Assembly (NCBI GenBank): GCA_047629355.1
Contig: JBLHWU010000067.1
Span: forward strand, 1 to 27,361
Length of the DNA: 27,361 bases
From: CAYUNA01 sp047629355
GTDB taxonomy: Bacteria > Bacteroidota > Bacteroidia > Chitinophagales > Saprospiraceae
Reading direction: 5' to 3'
Positions 1 to 8,238 of the stretch are shown here, one piece after another (the first letter of the stretch is position 1; each line of letters opens with the position of its first letter). The notes under the pieces were generated by a model. That model was not told the origin of the DNA. It saw only the letters and a list, made by a program, of their open reading frames with translations, and ran no database searches. Position numbers and translations under genes: made by a program.

Positions 1-198
1 CTTCGACAGTTTAACAAAGCAGCTGATGATCTATATTCAACGGCGGTTTCAACAATCAGACAACCTATTGAAGGATTTTTTAGCTGGTTAGTTGAAAAAA
101 CTGACATTCAAAGAGCATCAAAAGTAAAATCTGAAAACGGGTTAATTTTACACGTTTTTGGAAAAATCGCTGCTGCTTTAGTTTCTTGGATTTTTTAA
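1..198 (+). CDS. DDE transposase, C-terminal fragment (cut by window edge)
   Basis: Frame 1 is open from the first base to a TAA at 196-198, giving 65 residues with no start. The segment IRQPIEGFFSWLVEKTDIQ, followed by ASKVKSENGLILHVFGKIAAAL, resembles the C-terminal end of IS4-like DDE transposases common in Bacteroidota; the glutamate in RQPIE would be the last acidic residue of the catalytic triad. The exact IS family cannot be fixed from this tail. Bases 199-343 should hold the right end of the element, but I could not identify a clear terminal repeat there. The missing part lies upstream of the window, so whether the copy is intact is unknown. Confidence 0.75.
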   Translation, partial: LRQFNKAADDLYSTAVSTIRQPIEGFFSWLVEKTDIQRASKVKSENGLILHVFGKIAAALVSWIF

Positions 199-343
199 AT
201 AAAATTCTTACACTTAATTCGCATTAATAAGAGAATTATAGTTCTTTTGTCAACAATTAAGTATTTCCGCACTTATTAATTATCCTAACAACTGATTCCT
301 TAACAATCCCAACCGATTGTTATCCCATAAAAGAACGCGATTT

Positions 344-3300
344 ATGCGACTTGGTATAATTCCATTCATATTATTATTTGCCTTTCTTTTTTCAGAAAAC
401 CTACTGGCCCAAAGCTGCGGTTGCGCAAGCCAAGACAACTGCCCCGTCACCGTTTCTTCAGGAACTTCAACGACGGTTTGCTACGAGGTAACAGATGCTT
501 TTGTCAATAATTTAGCCCTGCCAGGACAGGGCGTTTGCGGCGTCAATATTAATTTCACCAATAGCAATATCGGACAACAAGTCATCACTTTATGTTCTCC
601 AGCAGGTGACTGCGTAGCACTTACAGGAGCAAATGTACCTTGTTCGATTCCGACGATTTTTTCCAATTGGGACATCCTTTTTGTGCCTTGCGATAGCGTG
701 CCACATCCTGATACATTGACGAATTGTAACTATCCATTAGTTTGGGACAATTGCCCCGATAATTGCGCTTGGGCGAATGCATTTTATAATGGAAGTTACC
801 AACCTTACGGTGGTTGTTTGGAAGATTTCGATTTCGGTTTAGTCAATGGGCAATGGTGTATTACAATGGACAATACCAACAATTCAAATGGTGGACAAAT
901 TGTCGATTTTGAGTTAACTTTCTGTGATGAGTCAGGCTTTTTATGTTGTGATGCCGATGCAGGCTCGTTGGGCTTTATCCCAGATTTAATAGTTTGTGAA
1001 AGTGATTCAAACTTGATTTTAGATATTTTCCCAAGTTACGGTGCAACGGAACCAAACCCTGACCAATATGGCTATTTCTACCTCATTTCTCAAAATAATC
1101 AAATCATTGCCTACGAAAATCCTTTAGATTTCACAGGCTACGATGCGGGCAATTATGAGGTTTGTGGATTGTCCTATTTATACATGGATAGTTTGAGTCT
1201 TCCCGCACCCAATTCAGGGTTAAATTCTGCTGTTTTAAACGATAATTTGGAAGGAACAAGTCCACTTTTCTGTGGTGATGTTTCTAACAATTGTTTTGAT
1301 GTCACCATTGCAGAACCCGTTCCAGACCAAATGATTTCTGCGACGATTTGCGAAAACGAATGTTTCATCGTCGGCGATTCTTGTTTTACAGAAAGTGGAA
1401 ATTATACCTTGACCCTAACTTCTCTGAATGCTTGCGATACGACCGTTATTTTGGACTTAACAGTTTTGACTACAGACACTACGAATTTGATGGAAACCAT
1501 TTGTCTCGGCGAACAATTTTCAGTTGGGGACAGCATTTACGCTGAAACAGGTATTTATGAAACTTTAGTCGAATCTTCTCAAATGTGCGACAGCCTCATT
1601 CTCCTCGATTTGACTGTTATAGAACCGTTAGAAACGACATTAATGGAAATGATTTGTGAAGGAGAAGCCTTTGCTGTGGGCGATAGCCTATATTCAATAT
1701 CAGGAACTTATATTGACACCATCCCTTCTTTTGCCATGTGCGACAGCATTGTTGCATTGGAATTAATGGTCATTTTCCTTACGGCAAACATTGCTAATTC
1801 TGGTGAAATATCTTGTACCAATCCAACCTTAGTTTTAAATGGAAATGGTTCATCTGAAGGGATTGGAATTGTTTACAATTGGACAACTCCCAACGGACAA
1901 TCTACAGGCGCAACTAACGAAATAACAACTGAAATTAACGCAGGCGGAACATACATTTTAAATGTCTCTCAAGGCAATTGCATCGTCTCCGATACCGTCG
2001 AAATCACAATAGATACTGACTTGCCAATCGCCGATGCGGGGCTAGCTGACACTTTGAATTGCGCAGTCTCAAGCGTTATTTTAGACGCCTCCAACTCGAC
2101 CGCGACGGCAGGGAATATGCTGACTTATAGTTGGTTTAGCCAAGACGGTTGCCCGATATTAAATCCAACAATGGAGATGCCGATAATTGAGTGCCCTGAC
2201 TTATTTTTTGTAGAAATCACGAATAATATTAATGGCTGTAAAGACACTGCTTCTGTTCTAATTATGGAAGATATTTTAACGCCAATTGCTGAGGCAGGAC
2301 AAGATACTTTTTTGACTTGTATCAATAGTTGTATTGAATTAAATGGCGGTCAATCTATGCCACTTGTCAATCTCGATTTTATATGGTCAACCGATAATGG
2401 CAATATTAAAAATGGAGAAACCACTGCCAATCCACAAGTCGATTTGGATGGTCTTTATGAATTAATCATTACCAACAATCAAAACTTTTGCATGGATACC
2501 GCGACGGTGAATGTGAATTTTGATTTGGTCTTACCTGCTATTGAAATTAGCGTTTCTGACCCTAATACACTGACTTGTCAAGATACGATTGTTACTTTAA
2601 ATGCCAATATTATAAATAACATTCCAAACGCTAATTTTCAATGGAATGGCGACATTTTAAATGGGCAAGGAACAGTTGCGGCGACCATTGAAAGTGCAGG
2701 TGAATATGTCCTTATTGTCACCGATACAGACAATGGTTGTGTAGATTCCACGAGCGTGACTATTTTTGAAAATATAGCCTATCCAGAAGTCGAAGCAGAA
2801 GGCGTTCAAGGCACATTTTTAAATTGTATCAACGACACGCTACCCCTTGGCGGAAATAATAATCCAACTGGCGATAATTTCGCTTATTTGTGGACAACCA
2901 ACGGTGGCAATTTCTTTCCATCCGACACTATTGAAAATCCGCTAACTGATGCGGCAGGCAACTATTTTTTAACCATCACCAACCTCGAAACAGGCTGTGC
3001 CACGACCGACACTGTTGCCATTGAAATCAATAATGAATTCCCAATTGCCGATATCATTAATTTCAATGGAGAATTAGATTGTCAAAATACCTCCGATACT
3101 TTAATTGCGGAAAATCCCCCTGGTTTTACCCCGTGGTTATATACTTGGACGGTAAACGGGGAAGTTGTTCTAAACGGAGTAGATTCATCAACGATTATTA
3201 TTAGTTCTCCTGACACTATTTATCTTCAAGTGACCAATGTAGACGGTAGTTTTTGTACCGCTTTCGATACGGCAATTGTTATCTCAACTGTCACGCTGCC

Positions 3301-6300
3301 AGAGATTAATGCGGGTGAAGATGTATTTTTAGATTGTGAAAATGCGACCGTGATACTGAATGGTTCGGTGACGAATCCTAACTTGAATTTGCAATGGTAT
3401 GCGCCAGAAGACACCTGTATTTTAGCCAATCCAAATGCTTTAAATCCAACTGTTGACTGTGAAGGAATGTATGTTTTGGAAGCAACGGATAATTTGACAG
3501 GCTGCGTGGCAACAGATACTGCTTTCGTGTTTGTGAATAATTCGCTTTGTACGCCAGAAGTTTATGCGGGGGCAGATACTTTGTTAAATTGCTATACAAA
3601 CAACTTTACAACCATTGCGGCAAGTGGAACGATGGGATTAAATTACGCTTACATTTGGACAGATACGATGGGCAATGAATTGAATGTCATGGATGTTTTC
3701 AATCCAGAATTTGGGGAAGGCTGCTACATTTTCACCATTATCAATACCAATTTTAATATTTCAGCGAGCGATACGGTTAAGATTTTTTCAGATACAATTC
3801 CTCCAATTGCCAACGTTGGTCCAGACTTATTTCTAAATTGTCCACAACAGGGTTCCTGTATTCCATTGGATGTTTCAGGCACCTCTGTTGGCGATGATTA
3901 TACTTATGAATGGGGAACGGTTAACGGTACTTTTTGCACAGATTCTTTAGCTTTAAATATCGAAATTTCCGGCATTGGCTTTTACGATTTAACCGTCATT
4001 GACACGACTAATGGCTGCGATGCACTCGATGCAATGACCGTCAATGCCGTCGGCGAATCCCCTATTGCCAATGCAGGTGTGACGATGCAATTAGAATGTG
4101 GAATCGATACGATTATCTTAGACGGCAGCGGTTCATTTTTACCTCTTGATATCGAGATTTCTTGGTTTTCTAATACGGGCACTATCCTTAACGGAAACAC
4201 GACGCTAATGCCAACGGTTGAAGGCAGTGGCATTAGCGACACGTTTTTTATTGCTTTAAATAATCCAGAAAATCTCTGTACAGATACAGCTTTTGTTGAA
4301 ATTTTGGCAGCAGAAGGCTGTTTTCCAACTTGCGGAATTTTGCCGCCACTACCTTTAACTTGCGAACGCGATACGGTTTGCATTGATACCATTGGTACCT
4401 CGGCAGGCCCAGATATTTGCTACCTGTGGACACCGATTGGCGGAACAGGCGGCCCGATTGCAGGCGACGATACGCAGGCAATAGCATGTGTGACTGCAGC
4501 TGGGTTTTACGAATTAGCAGTGACGAAAAAAGTGAACGGCGCACAATTTACCACCAGCTGTCAAGTGCAAGTGATGGAAGAAATTAATGCACCAATTACC
4601 GATGCAGGCGATATTCAATTTCTGACTTGTGCGGACACTTGCGTTACTTTAGATGGTACAAATTCCGCGATAAATTCTACCTATTTATGGACGACATTGA
4701 ATGGCAATATTAAAAGTGGAGAAACGACTTTAGAACCCACCGTTAATCAACCGGGCACGTATACCTTGACTGTAACGAGCCTTGTAAATAGCTGTACCTC
4801 GATGGATAATGTATTGGTTGACACTGATTTTACCACACCAATTATCATTAATATTCCAGAAGAAGTCATTGGTTGTTCTGGACAAACGGTAGTGAATGCG
4901 GATGCGACGACTTCAGGAGTGACTTATCAATGGACAACAATAAACGGCAGTATTTTTACGGGTGAAAACAGCTTAAATCCCATTGTGACGCAGGAGGGAG
5001 AATATTGTTTGACGGTTACTGATATTGGCAGCGATTGTTCTGTAACGGAATGCACGATGGTCGAACTGGATGGAAATTTGCCGACGGCAGACGCGGGGGC
5101 TGATGTATTTTCTACCTGTTTAGACACAAGTTTTACACTACAAGGAATGAGTACGGGCCAAAATATTTTAACCACCGCTTGGACTGGCCAATGTATTAAT
5201 GGAAATGCAAATTCACCAATAATCATGGTCGATTGCCCTGGCGTTTATACTTATACGGTAACGGATAATAACGGTTGCCAAGGCAGCGATAATGTCGAAG
5301 TTTTGCAAGATAATTTGCCGCCAACTGCTGATGCAGGACTTGACCAAACCTTGACTTGCGATACCTTAATGGTACAATTGGACGCGACCAATTCGATGTC
5401 AAATAGCGTTAGTCCGCTGGCTGGCAATCTTAGCTTTTTATGGTCAGATACAAATAGTGGCGTATGCGCAGATATTGATTCCGCAACACCCACGATTTGC
5501 GCAGGCGGCATTTATACCATAACGGTGACGGATGATTTGACAGGCTGTACCGCAACGGATGAAGCAGAAGTTTTTGAATTAATTAGCATTCCTCAAATCA
5601 ATGTTTCCGAAGATACCACGCTGACTTGCGACCGGGATACTGTTGAGATTAGCGGCATCGGTAGCAGTACGAACGCACCATTTATTCATCTTTGGGAAAC
5701 GACGAATGGCAATATAAAAACCAATCCAAATGACCTCGAAATTTGCGTCGATGCTGACGGTATGTATATGCTAACCCTGCAAGATACGGTGAGTGGTTGC
5801 GAAATTTCAGATACTGTTTTTGTCGTTATGGACATCCAATCACCGACTGCTGCAATTGATACGCAAGAAGGGTTGACAATCACTTGCGGCATGCCAACGG
5901 TTACGATTAATGGTAGCATTTCTACGCCGACGGATTCACTAACTTTTTATTGGGAAACCATAGATGGCAGTATTATTTCGGGTATCGAAAACCCTTCAAT
6001 TAATGTTGATTCAGCAGGCACATACCTTTTAGAAGTCACCAATATTCGCAATGGCTGTACAGATTGGACAACCTATACTGTTAATGAGGATTTTGAACAG
6101 CCAACCGTTGATTTTGTACCGCCGCCGATACTTACTTGCCTAGAAACAGAGGTGCAATTGGAAGTTTCCCCACCTGACAATCAACCGATTTATGCGTTTA
6201 TGTGGAATGGCCCGACGGGCAGTATTGTTGATGAAGATACCGCAACACCAACGGTTAATCAAGCCGTTAACTATACCGTTACGATTACCAATATGATAAA

Positions 6301-7372
6301 CGGTTGCACCAATTCGGGGATGGTTTTGGTGGAACAAAATTTGACCGCGCCGATTGCGGAAGCGACCACTTTGGGTAGCTTGGATTGTATTGAAACAACG
6401 GCTGGTATTTCTGGAGATGGTTCTTCGACGGGTGATTTTACTTATTCTTGGACAAGCAATTCTGGTGGAAATATTCAAAACTCAACTGATTTAAATACGG
6501 AAACGAATGCGCCTGGCTGGTATTTTATCGAAGTTACCAATGAGGAGAATGGCTGTACTGCCACCGATTCGACGGAAGTCATTGCTTCGGCGATTCCGAT
6601 AACGGGCGTGTTGGCAGAAGTAGATGACCCCGATTGTTTGGGTAACTTAGGATTTATTCGAATTGATAGTGTTTTAGGTGGGGCGAATCCGTATGTATAT
6701 GCAATTGATGGGAAGGACTTTGCGCAATTTAATCAATTCAGTTCGCTTGCACCTGGTAGTTATTTGATTGAAATTGAGGATGCGAATGGTTGTACTTTTG
6801 AAATGACTTTTACCATTAATCCGCCGACGGAAGTGGAGGTAACATTGGGGCTTGATTTGGAAGTCAACTTTGGCGATACGACGCAATTGGAAGCGTTAAT
6901 TAATATTGCAATTAGCGAATTAGATACCGTCATTTGGACACCGCTGCCGAACCCTGATTGTCCGCTATGCCTCATTCAAGGTATCAAACCTTTAGAAACG
7001 ACCACTTATTCTATTCAAGTCATTGACCAAGATGGCTGTCAGGATTTTGATAAAGTGATTGTTTTTGTAGATGAGCGTCCGCACGTTTTTGCACCGAATA
7101 TTTTCTCTCCAAATGGCGATGGTGAAAACGAATTTTTCTATTTGCAAACAGACGAGACTATCTTATCTATTCCAAGTCTGATGATTTTTGACCGCTGGGA
7201 TAATATGGTTTTTTACGGTGAAGACTTCTTACCGAATGTACCAATTTTAGGTTGGAATGGTACCTTTTTGGGCAAGACGATGAATCCGCAGGTGTTTGTT
7301 TGGAAAGCGGAGGTGGAATTTGCGGATGGGCGTGTAGAGGTGATTTATGGGGATTTTGTGTTGATGCGATAG
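344..7372 (+). CDS. Giant T9SS-secreted repeat protein with type B sorting domain
   Basis: This is a 2342-residue secreted protein. I chose ATG 344 over an in-frame TTG at 317 because it places a clean signal peptide (MRLGIIPFILLFAFLF..LLAQ) at the N-terminus. Residues about 24-205 are Cys-rich and end in a GQWCITMDN..GGQIVDFELTF pattern resembling a proprotein-convertase-like P domain. Residues about 330-476 hold three roughly 48-residue repeats (ICxGExFxVGDSxY..SGxY..CDS). Residues about 478-2086 hold 19 tandem Ig/PKD-like repeats of 80-90 residues, each with a core like LTC..L.G...Y.W...G.I..GxYxLTVT..NGC..TD and usually one N-terminal and one C-terminal Cys, which suggests a disulfide per domain. 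A SprB-like repeat follows (about 2097-2165), then a CHU_C/gliding-motility type B sorting domain (about 2246-2342, FAPNIFSPNGDGENEFF). The family logic implies export by Sec then T9SS and a surface or secreted adhesin role. The ligand is unknown. Confidence 0.9.
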   Translation: MRLGIIPFILLFAFLFSENLLAQSCGCASQDNCPVTVSSGTSTTVCYEVTDAFVNNLALPGQGVCGVNINFTNSNIGQQVITLCSPAGDCVALTGANVPCSIPTIFSNWDILFVPCDSVPHPDTLTNCNYPLVWDNCPDNCAWANAFYNGSYQPYGGCLEDFDFGLVNGQWCITMDNTNNSNGGQIVDFELTFCDESGFLCCDADAGSLGFIPDLIVCESDSNLILDIFPSYGATEPNPDQYGYFYLISQNNQIIAYENPLDFTGYDAGNYEVCGLSYLYMDSLSLPAPNSGLNSAVLNDNLEGTSPLFCGDVSNNCFDVTIAEPVPDQMISATICENECFIVGDSCFTESGNYTLTLTSLNACDTTVILDLTVLTTDTTNLMETICLGEQFSVGDSIYAETGIYETLVESSQMCDSLILLDLTVIEPLETTLMEMICEGEAFAVGDSLYSISGTYIDTIPSFAMCDSIVALELMVIFLTANIANSGEISCTNPTLVLNGNGSSEGIGIVYNWTTPNGQSTGATNEITTEINAGGTYILNVSQGNCIVSDTVEITIDTDLPIADAGLADTLNCAVSSVILDASNSTATAGNMLTYSWFSQDGCPILNPTMEMPIIECPDLFFVEITNNINGCKDTASVLIMEDILTPIAEAGQDTFLTCINSCIELNGGQSMPLVNLDFIWSTDNGNIKNGETTANPQVDLDGLYELIITNNQNFCMDTATVNVNFDLVLPAIEISVSDPNTLTCQDTIVTLNANIINNIPNANFQWNGDILNGQGTVAATIESAGEYVLIVTDTDNGCVDSTSVTIFENIAYPEVEAEGVQGTFLNCINDTLPLGGNNNPTGDNFAYLWTTNGGNFFPSDTIENPLTDAAGNYFLTITNLETGCATTDTVAIEINNEFPIADIINFNGELDCQNTSDTLIAENPPGFTPWLYTWTVNGEVVLNGVDSSTIIISSPDTIYLQVTNVDGSFCTAFDTAIVISTVTLPEINAGEDVFLDCENATVILNGSVTNPNLNLQWYAPEDTCILANPNALNPTVDCEGMYVLEATDNLTGCVATDTAFVFVNNSLCTPEVYAGADTLLNCYTNNFTTIAASGTMGLNYAYIWTDTMGNELNVMDVFNPEFGEGCYIFTIINTNFNISASDTVKIFSDTIPPIANVGPDLFLNCPQQGSCIPLDVSGTSVGDDYTYEWGTVNGTFCTDSLALNIEISGIGFYDLTVIDTTNGCDALDAMTVNAVGESPIANAGVTMQLECGIDTIILDGSGSFLPLDIEISWFSNTGTILNGNTTLMPTVEGSGISDTFFIALNNPENLCTDTAFVEILAAEGCFPTCGILPPLPLTCERDTVCIDTIGTSAGPDICYLWTPIGGTGGPIAGDDTQAIACVTAAGFYELAVTKKVNGAQFTTSCQVQVMEEINAPITDAGDIQFLTCADTCVTLDGTNSAINSTYLWTTLNGNIKSGETTLEPTVNQPGTYTLTVTSLVNSCTSMDNVLVDTDFTTPIIINIPEEVIGCSGQTVVNADATTSGVTYQWTTINGSIFTGENSLNPIVTQEGEYCLTVTDIGSDCSVTECTMVELDGNLPTADAGADVFSTCLDTSFTLQGMSTGQNILTTAWTGQCINGNANSPIIMVDCPGVYTYTVTDNNGCQGSDNVEVLQDNLPPTADAGLDQTLTCDTLMVQLDATNSMSNSVSPLAGNLSFLWSDTNSGVCADIDSATPTICAGGIYTITVTDDLTGCTATDEAEVFELISIPQINVSEDTTLTCDRDTVEISGIGSSTNAPFIHLWETTNGNIKTNPNDLEICVDADGMYMLTLQDTVSGCEISDTVFVVMDIQSPTAAIDTQEGLTITCGMPTVTINGSISTPTDSLTFYWETIDGSIISGIENPSINVDSAGTYLLEVTNIRNGCTDWTTYTVNEDFEQPTVDFVPPPILTCLETEVQLEVSPPDNQPIYAFMWNGPTGSIVDEDTATPTVNQAVNYTVTITNMINGCTNSGMVLVEQNLTAPIAEATTLGSLDCIETTAGISGDGSSTGDFTYSWTSNSGGNIQNSTDLNTETNAPGWYFIEVTNEENGCTATDSTEVIASAIPITGVLAEVDDPDCLGNLGFIRIDSVLGGANPYVYAIDGKDFAQFNQFSSLAPGSYLIEIEDANGCTFEMTFTINPPTEVEVTLGLDLEVNFGDTTQLEALINIAISELDTVIWTPLPNPDCPLCLIQGIKPLETTTYSIQVIDQDGCQDFDKVIVFVDERPHVFAPNIFSPNGDGENEFFYLQTDETILSIPSLMIFDRWDNMVFYGEDFLPNVPILGWNGTFLGKTMNPQVFVWKAEVEFADGRVEVIYGDFVLMR

Positions 7373-7385
7373 ATTGGGTGCTGGG

Positions 7386-7430
7386 TATTAGGTACTGGGT
7401 ACTCGGTAAATGCGCGCCTAGTACCTAATA
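7386..7430. terminator. Hairpin between converging genes
   Basis: TATTAGGTACT (7386-7396) pairs perfectly with AGTACCTAATA (7420-7430), and the stem extends inward by three more pairs, one of them G-U. It lies 14 bases past the stop of the giant gene and overlaps the last codons of the converging gene, so it could terminate transcription from both sides. There is no strong T tract. The GGGTACT-type wording is also a common short intergenic repeat in Bacteroidota, so this may be repeat-derived. Confidence 0.5.
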
Positions 7431-8042
7431 TTCCTGCGACCACTTCCGCCACAACTTATCCGACTGTTTCATGATATTATAAAAAGGTCGAATCCAATAG
7501 TTTCGGCGACCAAAGCCACCCGGCGAACCTTTCATCCGCCGTGCCATCAAGATTTTTTTAGTAGAAATATCAAAAAAAGTAAGCCAGACAAATGCCGCTT
7601 CTTCTGGTTTATTCAGGGATTCTACAATGAAAACCATCCCCAAACCTTCCTTTTGCCGCTCGCTATCGTATTGACTAATCATGTTCATCAATTGCTCTTT
7701 TTCAATTTCATAATTTCGTTCAATCACAATATCATCAAGACTAATCGCTGCATTCCGTTCCGTCACCACGCCAAAATCATATTCAATAACGTCCTTATCG
7801 TAGTATTTTTTGATGTTAAACTTATCTCTTTGCTCAAACATCATGCTGTTCCATTTTTCAAAATAATATTCTTTTAAAATCACTATATCTGGAAAATTTT
7901 CCTTGCCAATCATTTTTGCATTAGAATAATCAATACCAAAAAAGACAACTTCATCATCATTGAAAATATCAGAACGCATTTTTTGAGCGTCAGCAATTAT
8001 TAAAAAAGTAGTGAGAAAGAGAGCGGTGAATAAAGTTTTCAT
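7425..8042 (-). CDS. Small secreted protein of unknown function
   Basis: This 205-residue protein starts with a signal peptide (MKTLFTALFLTTFLIIADAQ), so it is probably periplasmic or secreted. I recognise no enzyme motif. The mature part is rich in charged and aromatic residues. It includes DDEVVFFGIDYSNAKMIG near the N-terminus, FVWLTFFDISTKKILMARRM in the last third, and a Gly/Arg/aromatic tail (GSPGGFGRRNYWIRPFYNIM). This pattern matches conserved hypothetical proteins of Bacteroidota that I remember only as unnamed. It is divergent from rel, with a possible TAnnTTTG element 48 bases upstream of its ATG, and converges on the giant repeat gene. Confidence 0.75.
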   Translation of the reverse strand: MKTLFTALFLTTFLIIADAQKMRSDIFNDDEVVFFGIDYSNAKMIGKENFPDIVILKEYYFEKWNSMMFEQRDKFNIKKYYDKDVIEYDFGVVTERNAAISLDDIVIERNYEIEKEQLMNMISQYDSERQKEGLGMVFIVESLNKPEEAAFVWLTFFDISTKKILMARRMKGSPGGFGRRNYWIRPFYNIMKQSDKLWRKWSQEY

Positions 8043-8089
8043 GTAGTTAAGTTTTACTTTTAAAATTGATTGGTCGCGAAATAAAGTAC

Positions 8090-8097
8090 CAAATTTA
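8090..8097 (-). promoter_or_regulatory. Possible -7 element (TAAATTTG) for the 7425-8042 gene
   Basis: Reading the minus strand, TAAATTTG matches the Bacteroidota -7 consensus TAnnTTTG and would give a leader of about 40 bases. No convincing -33 TTTG lies at the expected 19-21 base spacing, so the support is weak. Confidence 0.3.
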
Positions 8098-8211
8098 ACA
8101 AAATCTCTTCTATTTATTAAAAACGCCTATTTCCTTAAATTTAAAATAACATTTACACATCGACATTACTGGGTTTTGTTAAAGGAATGTTTAGTTTTGT
8201 CTATGAATATA

Positions 8212-8219
8212 TAATTTTG
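8212..8219 (+). promoter_or_regulatory. Possible -7 element (TAATTTTG) for rel
   Basis: TAATTTTG matches TAnnTTTG and lies 19 bases before the rel ATG, implying a very short leader. TTTTG motifs upstream (8174-8178 and 8195-8199) are not at ideal spacing for a -33 element. Confidence 0.35.
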
Positions 8220-8238
8220 TCATATCAAGAAGATTTCA

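Noticed and set aside
317..343. TTG at 317 as the start of the giant repeat protein
   Set aside because: ATG 344 is in frame and directly begins a clean signal peptide. The nine extra residues are charged and would spoil it.
3982..4392. 136-residue antisense frame within the giant gene
   Set aside because: The sense strand encodes clear Ig-like repeats here. The antisense peptide is a by-product of the repetitive composition.
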